From the NCBI GenBank assembly GCA_902566775.1, contig CACFKF010000005.1:1-64000 (forward strand): 64,000 nucleotides of DNA. The letters are read 5' to 3'. A program made the position numbers and the translations under genes. Source of the DNA: an uncultured Pelagibacteraceae bacterium. Its GTDB lineage: Bacteria; Pseudomonadota; Alphaproteobacteria; Pelagibacterales; Pelagibacteraceae. Below, one piece after another: positions 35,336 to 43,146 of the stretch. Each line of letters begins with the position of its first letter. Position 1 is the stretch's first letter. The notes below the pieces were generated by a model, which saw nothing but the letters and a program-made list of their open reading frames with translations, was not told the DNA's origin and did no database searches.

Positions 35336-36049
35336 ATGAGCAATCTGATATTAGTAAGGCATGGTCAAAGTGAATGGAATCTAGAAAATAGATTTACAGG
35401 ATGGGTTGATGTTGATCTAGCCCCAAAAGGAAAACTGGAAGCCTGCAAAGCAGGAGAACTAATAAAGGAAAAAAAAATTAAGTTTGACTATTTTTTTACT
35501 TCTTACCAAAAAAGAGCAATTAATACTCTAAAATTAATACTTAACACTTTGAGAATTAAGGATGCCCATATCATCAAAGCTTGGCAGTTAAACGAAAGAC
35601 ATTATGGATCCCTAACAGGACTCAACAAAGACGAAATGAAAAAACAATTGGGAGAGAAGAAAGTGCATGAATTTAGAAGATCTTGGAATGTTCCTCCAGA
35701 ACCATTAAGTAAAAATAACCCTTATCACCCAGTAAATATCGAAGCCTATAAAGATATACCATTAAAAAATATACCTGACACTGAATCTCTAAAGGATACT
35801 TATGAAAGAGTATTGCCATATTTTACAGAAGAAATTCAAGGCAAACTAACAAATAAAAATATACTTATATCTGCGCATGGTAATTCTTTAAGAGCTATAT
35901 GTAAATTCTTGTTTAACCTAAGTGAAGATAAAATACCCAAATTAGAAATTCCAACAGGAAATCCTTTGTTTATAAATTTTGGTAATAATAAAATTTCTGA
36001 ATGTTATTATTTAGATAATGAAAGAGCAAAAGACTTAATAGCTTTTTAA
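35336..36049 (+). CDS. gpmA: 2,3-bisphosphoglycerate-dependent phosphoglycerate mutase
   Basis: Interconverts 3- and 2-phosphoglycerate in glycolysis/gluconeogenesis. The 237-residue protein starts with LVRHGQSEWN, where the phosphorylated His is residue 9, then FTGWVDVDLAPKG. NERHYGSLTGLNKDEM and the second His in LISAHGNSLRAICKF complete the acid-phosphatase-type pocket. The family length and the 3PGA-binding insert match the cofactor-dependent GpmA type rather than GpmB. Confidence 0.95.
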   Translation: MSNLILVRHGQSEWNLENRFTGWVDVDLAPKGKLEACKAGELIKEKKIKFDYFFTSYQKRAINTLKLILNTLRIKDAHIIKAWQLNERHYGSLTGLNKDEMKKQLGEKKVHEFRRSWNVPPEPLSKNNPYHPVNIEAYKDIPLKNIPDTESLKDTYERVLPYFTEEIQGKLTNKNILISAHGNSLRAICKFLFNLSEDKIPKLEIPTGNPLFINFGNNKISECYYLDNERAKDLIAF

Positions 36050-36065
36050 CAGTTGATAAAAATTA

Positions 36066-37496
36066 TTAAGCATTTTCATATTTTTGTTGTATTGACATTA
36101 TATGAGTATTAAGTTCATCTAAAAATTTCAGTTTTTCTTCGTCGTTTTCGTCCGAATATTTATCTCTTAGATTGTCAATTTCTGTAAAACACATTGAAAC
36201 TGTCCACCATTTTTCTCTTTTTTCACTAAGAATTCTTTTGGCTATTCTTTTTTTAATTGATTTAAACATGTCTGACGGTAATACTTCTGGAGCTTCTTGA
36301 TAAATTATTTTTTTTCCAAAATCTACCAATCGCTTATCGTCAAATTTATCTAATAATTTTAATTTATCTTTCCATGAGGCTGAATGCCAAGCTGGGAAAA
36401 GTGCGGTATCTTTGTTTGATGTAAATTTAATATAAATACTTTCTTCAGGATAAATATCTTCTTGAGATTTTGATTGTTCTTTTTCTTCTGCTATTTCTCT
36501 TAATGCTGTAAGAATATTTTGAGAAAATTTTTCATTATTTTTTACTAATTGAGCTCTTTTTTTTATCAAACTAGAATCTATTGCATTATATGGTTCTTCT
36601 TTCATTCCATATTCAGGACCAAGAATTATTGGCGCTTTATTAGATCTAATTGTTCTCAAAAACTTTGGTGTTTTTTTCATTTCTATTTTTATTTCATTGA
36701 TTGACATTTTTAGTAAAGGCTCAACATCAACTCTAAGATCTACAGCTTGACCCCATTGGTAAACAGGATGAATACAATGCTTATGATGTAAAGGAGCGCA
36801 TAAATACAATCGAGACTTTCCATAAAAATATTCATTTAAAGTAATTATATTTTCTTTTTTAAAAATCGTTTCTGTATCTGATTTGTTTGAAGTTTTAAGA
36901 AAAGTATCCCAAGTATTAGGTTGTTTTTTTTTAATTAAACCCAATATTTTCATCGTTAATGTTGCATCAAATAAAGCTGAATGAGCATCACTAGAGTCAA
37001 ACCCATTCATACGACTTAAAGATTCTAATTTAAATACAGCGTTACCTTTTTCATTAATCTCTGTCTCAAGTATGCTAGGGTCTATGGCATAAGCTGCTCT
37101 TGCAATATTTATGCCGTCATGTCTTTTGTTAGGCGACGCATTCGTAATATAAGGGTATCTAATTCCTTTAAAAAACTCTTTCCTAAGCATTTCATCATCA
37201 AAACCTATATTGGACCATCCAAGAAAAATAGCAGGACTCCACTTTTTAAAAATTTTTTCAATCTCCCCTAACATCTGATAATGACTTAAATTAACTTTAG
37301 TTAACTGATCAATACTTGTCTTGTTAACAATTAAAGCCATTGCTTGGGGGATCTCACCTTCTGGCAATCTACACCTTAAATTAAACCTGTCTTTTTCTTT
37401 AAAATTTTCATCAACTAATAAGCCTCCAATTTCAATAATGCTTCCAAAATCGGTTATGGCACTTGATGATTCAATATCCCAAATAGCTAAATTCAT
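36066..37496 (-). CDS. sbcB: Exodeoxyribonuclease I
   Basis: A 3'-to-5' single-strand DNA exonuclease. The 476-residue length is typical. The DnaQ-like exonuclease core starts with IWDIESSSAI (ExoI motif D-x-E), has LGWSNIGFDDEMLRKEFF and DAHSALFDATLTMKI (Exo III His/Asp), and is followed by the SH3-like and C-terminal helical domains of ExoI. It is the last gene of a minus-strand repair set with rmuC and a PD-(D/E)XK nuclease. A tiny ORF ends four bases before its ATG. Confidence 0.93.
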   Translation of the reverse strand: MNLAIWDIESSSAITDFGSIIEIGGLLVDENFKEKDRFNLRCRLPEGEIPQAMALIVNKTSIDQLTKVNLSHYQMLGEIEKIFKKWSPAIFLGWSNIGFDDEMLRKEFFKGIRYPYITNASPNKRHDGINIARAAYAIDPSILETEINEKGNAVFKLESLSRMNGFDSSDAHSALFDATLTMKILGLIKKKQPNTWDTFLKTSNKSDTETIFKKENIITLNEYFYGKSRLYLCAPLHHKHCIHPVYQWGQAVDLRVDVEPLLKMSINEIKIEMKKTPKFLRTIRSNKAPIILGPEYGMKEEPYNAIDSSLIKKRAQLVKNNEKFSQNILTALREIAEEKEQSKSQEDIYPEESIYIKFTSNKDTALFPAWHSASWKDKLKLLDKFDDKRLVDFGKKIIYQEAPEVLPSDMFKSIKKRIAKRILSEKREKWWTVSMCFTEIDNLRDKYSDENDEEKLKFLDELNTHIMSIQQKYENA

Positions 37497-37500
37497 ATGT

Positions 37501-37632
37501 TTAAAAACTTTTCTTTAAGCTATGTTTTGATGGATGTTTAGATTGTATTTCTTGAGAACTAAACCATTTGCATCTAAACAAGTAGCTTCTAGTTAGTAAT
37601 ATCTCTTCTAAGAATTTATTAATAAAAGTCAA
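37501..37632 (-). CDS. Tiny hypothetical ORF bridging nuclease gene and sbcB (43 aa)
   Basis: A TTG-started frame overlaps the TGA stop of the upstream nuclease gene (TTGA) and ends with TAA four bases before the sbcB ATG, filling the 132-base gap. The 43-residue product has FLEEILLTRSYLF and a basic tail ending in LKKSF, with one Cys next to KWFSSQ. I do not recognise it. The fit between two genes and the start/stop overlap argue for a real coupled gene, but TTG starts are weak evidence and it could be chance. Confidence 0.4.
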   Translation of the reverse strand: MTFINKFLEEILLTRSYLFRCKWFSSQEIQSKHPSKHSLKKSF

Positions 37633-38315
37633 CTTAAATTTTTCATTTCATTAAATTTTTTTAATCTTCCTAGAAATAAATTTTGATACATGAGTAATTC
37701 AGGGCCTTCAATTTTAAAATCCTGAAATAAATTATCAACAGTGCATAATAATATTACTCCTGAAGTAATATTTGTTTTATAAACAACGTTGTGCGCCAAA
37801 GTGTATGCGCCTAATTGTAAAAAATAATCCTGAATATAATCAATTTTTTTTGGTTTATTTGCTTGTTTAAAGTCTATAATTGCTTCTTGTCCTTGATAAA
37901 CACCAACAAGGTCTGCTGTTCCGGCATATTTTTCTGGATAATGTAGTGTAGTCTCCATTCCATATATTTCATCTAATTTGCCCTTAATTCCTTTTTCAAT
38001 TATTTCTTTTGCCATATTTTTATATTGCTCATTATTTTCAAAAAAACTTTCATTAATTCTACCTCTTAGAAAATCTTCAATATAAGAATGCATTGATGTA
38101 CCTCTGGTTGAAGCTTCATTTTTAATTTTATTTGCTTGAGCATGACCCACTCTTTCCTTCCATAATTCTAAAGATGCTTTATCTTCTTCGCTCATTGTAC
38201 TTTTTAGTACAGATGTAACGCTTGGCAATTTCTCGTCATCAAATAAATATTTTCTGAGACCATCTTCAATAGATCTTGATGATTTTGGATAATTAAATTT
38301 ATTATTCCACTTCAT
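37629..38315 (-). CDS. PD-(D/E)XK nuclease (RecB/MGME1-like)
   Basis: A 228-residue protein whose nuclease core shows a conserved helix STRGTSMHSYIEDFL, a metal-binding Asp in YAGTADLVGVYQGQ and the strand motif IIDFKQANKPKK, the D-x(n)-(D/E)-x-K arrangement. The Gln-rich LQLGAYTLAHN helix follows, as in RecB-like and mitochondrial MGME1-like exonucleases. The frame is open further upstream to a TTG at 38384, but that would overlap rmuC. The ATG at 38315 is preferred. It sits between rmuC and sbcB, pointing to DNA end processing. Confidence 0.8.
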   Translation of the reverse strand: MKWNNKFNYPKSSRSIEDGLRKYLFDDEKLPSVTSVLKSTMSEEDKASLELWKERVGHAQANKIKNEASTRGTSMHSYIEDFLRGRINESFFENNEQYKNMAKEIIEKGIKGKLDEIYGMETTLHYPEKYAGTADLVGVYQGQEAIIDFKQANKPKKIDYIQDYFLQLGAYTLAHNVVYKTNITSGVILLCTVDNLFQDFKIEGPELLMYQNLFLGRLKKFNEMKNLS

Positions 38316-38352
38316 AGCGTCACTTATAATTGTATTTGATTTTAAAATAAAA

Positions 38353-39447
38353 TTAATTTTTAAGTTGTTTTGAGTGGTCGACAAATTTTTCTACGTTTTC
38401 AGTTTTAACAGCTTTTTCAACTTGCTCGGGATCTTTTATATTTTCTAAAGTTCTAGTAATTGATCTAGCATCTGTGCCAAATGTATCTACAACCTTCATA
38501 GCTTCTTCTAATTTTTTTCGAAGTACAATTACATTATCAAAATGTTTTGCAAATCTTGTGCTAATCGTTTTTAAATGATTATAAATTTCTGTTGCACCCT
38601 TTTGTACCTTTAATGATTGAAAGCCCATATGTAGAGACTGCAAATAAGCTGAAAGAGTATTTGGTCCCATGATTACAATTTTATATTTTTTCATTAATTC
38701 TTGCGTTAATAGTTCTTTAGTACTAGGATCTTGGTAGTCAGTTAATTCTTTATATAAACTCTCAGTTGGTGCATACACTATTCCAAAATCTGTAGTTTTT
38801 GGTGGAACAATATATTTTTCATTCACACTTTTAGCTTTATCTTTAAAAGCTTTTGCTAATTTAGTTCTGGCATCTGCCATTGCTTTTTTATCATCTGCTT
38901 GATGGGCATCATCTATTGCTTTAAATCTTTCTACTGGAAAATGACTATCTACCGGAACCAATACATCTCCTTGAAGCTTGATTGCAAATTCTACATTTTC
39001 AGATGTATCTTCTTTCATCTTAACGTTTGATATGAATTGAGAAGCCGGCAACAAATCTTTTATTAAAGAGGCCAAACTAAACTCCGCAAGGGTCCCATAT
39101 TTTTTAACTCCTGCTAAAATCTTAGTAATCCCTTCCTGGCTTTTATTTAAAATCTCTACCTGTTGATTGAAATTTAAAACTTTTTCATCAACTTTAGTTA
39201 AGGCACCCGACATGTCTTTTGCTATTTCTTTGGTCATGGTTCCAAAAGAAGCGCTAAAATCTCTAGCAATATCTTTGGACATAGATCCGAACGACTGATT
39301 AAATGAATCTTTTAGGTTATTTATTTCTTCCTGGATTTTTTCAGTAGGATTGTCCTCTTGCTTAGGTTTAGCTTTAAGCTGAAAGTATAAAATAACCAGG
39401 CTAATTCCTATTAAAACACCAACTAATATTATTAATAAACTATCCAT
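38353..39447 (-). CDS. rmuC: DNA recombination protein RmuC
   Basis: A 364-residue protein with an N-terminal membrane helix (about residues 4-24), a coiled-coil region to about 130, and the RmuC domain. The domain carries LLPASQFISNVKM, the VPVDSHFPVERF segment, KYIVPPKTTDFGIVYAPTESLY and VIMGPNTLSAYLQSLHMGFQSLK. RmuC limits inversions and is thought to be nuclease-related. It is expressed ahead of the PD-(D/E)XK nuclease and sbcB, and downstream of hisG across 12 bases. Confidence 0.92.
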   Translation of the reverse strand: MDSLLIILVGVLIGISLVILYFQLKAKPKQEDNPTEKIQEEINNLKDSFNQSFGSMSKDIARDFSASFGTMTKEIAKDMSGALTKVDEKVLNFNQQVEILNKSQEGITKILAGVKKYGTLAEFSLASLIKDLLPASQFISNVKMKEDTSENVEFAIKLQGDVLVPVDSHFPVERFKAIDDAHQADDKKAMADARTKLAKAFKDKAKSVNEKYIVPPKTTDFGIVYAPTESLYKELTDYQDPSTKELLTQELMKKYKIVIMGPNTLSAYLQSLHMGFQSLKVQKGATEIYNHLKTISTRFAKHFDNVIVLRKKLEEAMKVVDTFGTDARSITRTLENIKDPEQVEKAVKTENVEKFVDHSKQLKN

Positions 39448-39459
39448 GATTCTTAATTT

Positions 39460-40143
39460 TTATAATAAATTGATTATTTTTTTAATTCCAGTTTTTTTTG
39501 TTGATAGCTTAGATTGCATCAAGCAAGCCTGGGATTTTAGGATATGTCCATCCTTTAAAATTCTTAAATTGTTAGCTTTTAATGTTGCTCCTGTACTAGT
39601 TATATCTGATATAATTTCTGCAGTACCAGTAAATGGTGCAACTTCTGTGCTTCCCAAACTATTAACTAATTGAAATTGTGTCACTCCTTTAGAGTATAAA
39701 AATTTTCTTGTTAAATTTGGATATTTTGTTGCAACTCTTAAAAGTCTTTTTTTTTTCTTTTTAAATTCATCAGCCACTTCATCTAAATCTAATAGTGTCT
39801 GAACATCTAGCCACAAGTCTGGAATGGCTAAAACTAAATTTGCATTACCAAAATTATACTTTTTACTTATTAAAATATTATTTTGTATATTTATTTCACT
39901 CTCTTTAAGTAAATCATATCCTGAAAAACCTATATCAATATTTCCCAATGACAACTGCTCTATACATTCCCTAGCATGCAAATAAATTATTTTGGTATTT
40001 GGAATTTTTTTAATATATCCAAATAAATCTCTTTCACCTCTTTCAGAATTAATATGTAATTTATTCTTTTTAAAAATATTAATTGTATCATGCTTTAACC
40101 TTCCTTTGGACGGAAGTCCTATGTTAATAATATTTTTAGTCAT
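39460..40143 (-). CDS. hisG: ATP phosphoribosyltransferase, short catalytic subunit
   Basis: The first enzyme of histidine synthesis, joining ATP and PRPP. The 227-residue short form lacks the C-terminal regulatory domain and so needs HisZ. It starts INIGLPSKGRLK, has DIGFSGYDLLKE and the PRPP-binding motif GSTEVAPFTGTAEIISDITSTGATL at about residues 165-190. Its start overlaps the end of the hisZ C-terminal fragment by 8 bases. It lies downstream of hisS and hisZ in a histidine-related run. Confidence 0.94.
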   Translation of the reverse strand: MTKNIINIGLPSKGRLKHDTINIFKKNKLHINSERGERDLFGYIKKIPNTKIIYLHARECIEQLSLGNIDIGFSGYDLLKESEINIQNNILISKKYNFGNANLVLAIPDLWLDVQTLLDLDEVADEFKKKKKRLLRVATKYPNLTRKFLYSKGVTQFQLVNSLGSTEVAPFTGTAEIISDITSTGATLKANNLRILKDGHILKSQACLMQSKLSTKKTGIKKIINLL

Positions 40144-40591
40144 ATAAATTCATATTTACAGCTGCACCTACTGCTGGGATTTTTCTAAATCCTAAGTTGC
40201 TAGTTAGTTGATCATATCTTCCACCTGATATGAAATTTTTAAATTTTGATTTTATTTTCACTTCAATAGAAAAGATCATTGAGCTATATAATTCAACTTC
40301 TTTACCATTAGAAGCAGAAAACTCTATTTTTAAATTTTTATTATTTTTTTTACTTAGAGGAAAAAAACCTTTACCAACAATTATATTAATTTTGTTTTTT
40401 TTAAAAAAAGTATTTAAGATTTTAGGTGCTTTTTCTAATGGACATTTAATTTTTAAAAATTTTTTAATGATATTTTTATTTTTTTTTCCAGTTGAAGATT
40501 TTCTTGGATCTTCAATTTTCATATTAAATCTATCTAATATTTCTTTATAAGTTCGGCCTGCAATAATTTTATTTTGATTTTCTTTCCTCAT
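40136..40591 (-). CDS. hisZ: ATP phosphoribosyltransferase regulatory subunit HisZ, C-terminal part (frameshifted)
   Basis: A 151-residue fragment with the HisRS-like C-terminal HisZ features IIAGRTYKEILDRFN and SGGRYDQLTSNLGFRKIPAVGAAVN. It overlaps the 3' end of the upstream fragment by 23 bases in another frame. Together they total about 350 residues, the normal HisZ size. Its ATG lies right at an A7 run on the coding strand, and deletion of one A joins the halves as LRYQKMRKENQ. It could be reinitiated separately, but a HisZ split here is not known to me. Confidence 0.8.
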   Translation of the reverse strand: MRKENQNKIIAGRTYKEILDRFNMKIEDPRKSSTGKKNKNIIKKFLKIKCPLEKAPKILNTFFKKNKINIIVGKGFFPLSKKNNKNLKIEFSASNGKEVELYSSMIFSIEVKIKSKFKNFISGGRYDQLTSNLGFRKIPAVGAAVNMNLYD

Positions 40592-41192
40592 TTTTTTGGT
40601 ATCTTAACTTATCTGTTTCGACAAATACTGAATCTATATCTAGATTGGTTTCTAATCTTTTTAATAGTTCGTTAAAATAATTTTCATTCCAATAATGCCT
40701 TTTAAGTCTATTTCTCCATCTTCTTGGAATGTCTAGTTTGTTAATTAATAAGTTAAATAATTCAACATTCCCAATTTTTAAAACTGACTTTTTAAAACCA
40801 CTACTTTTTAAAATTTTTAAAGACGTATCAATTATTTCTTTGTCATCTTTCTGTTTATTCTCAGAGCCTAGAATTTCATAACCAATTTGATTTTTTATAA
40901 TACTGTCTTTTTTTTGGTAAGTTTTTCTAAATGCTTCGCCACTGTAAAAAACTTTTTCTCTTTTATTCTTTTTGTTTTGAATAAATCTTATTACTGAAGA
41001 AATTGTTAGATCTGGTCTTAAACAAAGTTCTTTCCCATTTAAATCATAAAATGAAAATAAGAATCTCTTGAAATTTTCTCCAGATCTTTGAAGAATGTAT
41101 TTAGTCTCAAGAACTGGATCTAAAATAATATTATTAAAACCTTTAGATTTAATTGATCTAAGGATTTTTTCAGATAATTTTTTTGATTTCAT
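40569..41192 (-). CDS. hisZ: ATP phosphoribosyltransferase regulatory subunit HisZ, N-terminal part (frameshifted)
   Basis: A 207-residue fragment of the non-catalytic HisRS paralogue that activates short HisG. It has LDPVLETKYILQRSGEN, FSFYDLNGKELCLRPDLTIS (motif-1/2 region) and FYSGEAFRKTYQKKDSIIKNQIGYEILG. The frame ends a few codons after an A7 run with a basic tail unlike HisZ. Its start overlaps the end of hisS by 23 bases, as in a coupled operon. Without the second half, HisG regulation would be lost, and this histidine gene set would be hard to explain. Confidence 0.8.
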   Translation of the reverse strand: MKSKKLSEKILRSIKSKGFNNIILDPVLETKYILQRSGENFKRFLFSFYDLNGKELCLRPDLTISSVIRFIQNKKNKREKVFYSGEAFRKTYQKKDSIIKNQIGYEILGSENKQKDDKEIIDTSLKILKSSGFKKSVLKIGNVELFNLLINKLDIPRRWRNRLKRHYWNENYFNELLKRLETNLDIDSVFVETDKLRYQKNEERKSK

Positions 41193-42504
41193 CGATTAAA
41201 TTTTCAACTTTTACAGATAATTCTTCGCCTGTTTTAAGATTTCTTAATTTTACTTCAGCTTTTTTTATTTCATCTTCACCATAGAAGATTGCACATGGAG
41301 ACTCTATTTTATTTGCATATTCCATTTGTTTTTTTAATTTACCTTCTCCAGGATAAATTTCTGAACTGATGTTGGTCGATCTAAGTTTATTTAATATATC
41401 AATATATTGTTTAGTTTTGTTTTGATCAAAAACACATATGACCACCGGTCGTGTAGACTTTATTTTGAAATCTTTTTTTTGCATTAAAGCAAAAACAAGC
41501 CTATCAAGACCAATCGATATTCCTGTTGCTGGACAGTCAAGATTTCCAAAATTACTCACAAGATTGTCATACCTTCCTCCGCCACCTATCGAGCCAAATT
41601 GTATTGTTTGTCCTTTTAAATTTTTTACATCAAAGTTTAAATTGACCTCAAAAATTGGTCCTGTGTAATATTCTAAACCCCGTATAACCGATGGATCAAA
41701 TTTATAATTTTTAAAGTTATATGCTTCAAATATTTTTATAATTTCTAAGACATCTTCGCTATCAGGAACATCGCTCTTTAAAGCATTTTCTATTATTTTA
41801 ATCTGTTCGTTTTTAAGGTTTGCACCTTTTGTATAATCTCCTGATTTATCTTTTCTACCTTCACCTAAAAGTTTTTGGGCCTCACTCCAGCCAAGTCTAT
41901 CAATTTTGTCAAGAGCACGTAGAATAATTGATATTTGATCTTTCGATTTGATTTTTAATTGCTCAAATAGTTTATCTGTAAATTTTCTTGAAGAAATTTT
42001 TACGATATAATCAGCTTTGCCAAGTCCACACTTTTCTAATATTTCAGATATTAATATGCAAAGCTCAGCATCAGCTTGTAAATTTTTTGTTCCGACATAA
42101 TCTGCATCAAATTGAAGAAATTCTCTATATCTTCCAGGTCCAGGCTTTTCATTTCTCCAAACAGTTCCTAGTTGATAACGCTTAAAAGGTTTTGGAATTT
42201 CATTGAAATTTTTTGCAACATATCTTGCTAAGGGGGCTGTCAAATCGTATCGAAGTGATAACCATTTATTCTCATCTTTAAATGAAAAGACTCCTTCGCC
42301 TGGTCTATCTTTATCGGGTAAAAATTTTCCAATACTCTCCGTATACTCAAAACTTGGAGTTTCGAGATATTGAAAGCCATACTTGATCATCACCTCTTTA
42401 ATATTAGAAATTACAAAATCTCTGATTAATAGTTCTTTTTCTTGTCTATCTTCAAAACCTGAGGGTAATTCCTTAGAAGGTTTTATCTTTTTTTCTTTTT
42501 CCAT
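41170..42504 (-). CDS. hisS: Histidyl-tRNA synthetase
   Basis: Class II synthetase of 444 residues. Motif 2 is WRNEKPGPGRYREFLQFDAD, matching the alphaproteobacterial type that recognises tRNA-His without G-1, rather than the E. coli RHERPQKGRYRQF type. RGLEYYTGPIFEV and GSIGGGGRYDNL are the histidine-binding loops. The C-terminal anticodon-binding domain has RPVVICVF. The only usable ATG is 42504. The frame stays open upstream through the antisense of the tRNA, which is not coding. Four bases separate this ATG from the 3' end of tRNA-His. Confidence 0.95.
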   Translation of the reverse strand: MEKEKKIKPSKELPSGFEDRQEKELLIRDFVISNIKEVMIKYGFQYLETPSFEYTESIGKFLPDKDRPGEGVFSFKDENKWLSLRYDLTAPLARYVAKNFNEIPKPFKRYQLGTVWRNEKPGPGRYREFLQFDADYVGTKNLQADAELCILISEILEKCGLGKADYIVKISSRKFTDKLFEQLKIKSKDQISIILRALDKIDRLGWSEAQKLLGEGRKDKSGDYTKGANLKNEQIKIIENALKSDVPDSEDVLEIIKIFEAYNFKNYKFDPSVIRGLEYYTGPIFEVNLNFDVKNLKGQTIQFGSIGGGGRYDNLVSNFGNLDCPATGISIGLDRLVFALMQKKDFKIKSTRPVVICVFDQNKTKQYIDILNKLRSTNISSEIYPGEGKLKKQMEYANKIESPCAIFYGEDEIKKAEVKLRNLKTGEELSVKVENLIDEIKKII

Positions 42505-42508
42505 TTTT

Positions 42509-42585
42509 TGGTACACGGGGACAGATTCGAACTGTCGACCTTCGGTTCCACAAACCGCTGCTCTAACCAACTGAGCTACCCGTGC
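42509..42585 (-). tRNA. tRNA-His (GTG), no G-1, A73, CCA encoded
   Basis: A 77-base cloverleaf: acceptor GCACGGG/CCCGTGT, D stem GCTC/GAGC, anticodon loop TTGTGGA with GTG, T arm GACAG-TTCGAAT-CTGTC, discriminator A and encoded CCA. Base -1 is A in DNA, so no G-1 is encoded; G1 faces T72. This set of A73 with G1:U72 and no G-1 is the unusual tRNA-His described for a large alphaproteobacterial group. The anticodon stem has a G27-A43 mismatch. Confidence 0.93.
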
Positions 42586-42751
42586 TCCTTTCTTTGTTTT
42601 ATACTAATTGTGGTTAATTTTAAAATTATAAAATGATTAAATTGCTAGCGTGCAGCCAGCATGAAAATGATGTCTGTGAAAGTTTATTGATACTTTAATT
42701 TTTCTTATCATTGCGAGTTAAATAACACTTATTTTTATTATTGCAAGCAAG

Positions 42752-42802
42752 TTTTGTATAGGGAATCTCTGCTACTTATTAGCATCAATTACCCTATACA
42801 AA
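42752..42802. repeat. Long inverted repeat downstream of cspA
   Basis: TTTGTATAGGG (from 42753) and CCCTATACAAA (to 42802) form an 11-bp stem around a 27-base loop that itself holds GCTA-cttat-TAGC. It lies in the 233-base gap between cspA and tRNA-His. Neither strand has a T tract after the stem, so it is not a classical intrinsic terminator. It may protect or process the cspA mRNA end or be part of a small RNA. Confidence 0.55.
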
Positions 42803-42818
42803 TTTATGTGAATTAGAA

Positions 42819-43028
42819 TTAAGAGGTTTTTTGCAGTTTTACTGCGGCAGGTCCTTTTTCTCCATCTTCAACTTCAAAAGTTAATTCGTCACCTTCATTT
42901 AAATACTTTAAACCAGCATCTCTTACTGCAGAAGCATGAACGAATACATCTTTTTCTTTGTCTTCTCGCTCAATGAAACCGTATCCTTTTTTGCCATTGA
43001 ACCATTTTACTTTACCTTTTAGACTCAT
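42819..43028 (-). CDS. cspA: Cold-shock protein, CspA family
   Basis: A 69-residue single OB-fold RNA chaperone. It carries RNP1 [10 protein letters not shown] (KGFGFI type) and RNP2 DVFVHASAV, starting [15 protein letters not shown]. It binds single-stranded RNA/DNA and melts secondary structure. The leader contains a short palindrome (AGCTAAACTTTAGCT at 43058-43072) and the gene is followed by a large inverted repeat. These suggest RNA-level control but do not prove it. Confidence 0.96.
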   Translation of the reverse strand: MSLKGKVKWFNGKKGYGFIEREDKEKDVFVHASAVRDAGLKYLNEGDELTFEVEDGEKGPAAVKLQKTS

Positions 43029-43146
43029 TATTACTCTTTCTTTTATTGTTGTACTTTAGCTAAACTTTAGCTTGAGACTAATTAGTAGATTTTATTATTT
43101 ATTGCAAGTTAAATGAAAAGTTTTTTTTGGCTATTTTGTTGGCTGA

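Noticed and set aside
37629-38315. Prophage or mobile-element origin for the PD-(D/E)XK nuclease
   Set aside because: No integrase, tail, capsid or repeat nearby, and base composition and spacing match the neighbours.
42508-42570. N-terminal extension of hisS reading through the tRNA-His region
   Set aside because: The extra residues are a translation of the tRNA-His sequence itself. The synthetase family start fits the ATG at 42504.
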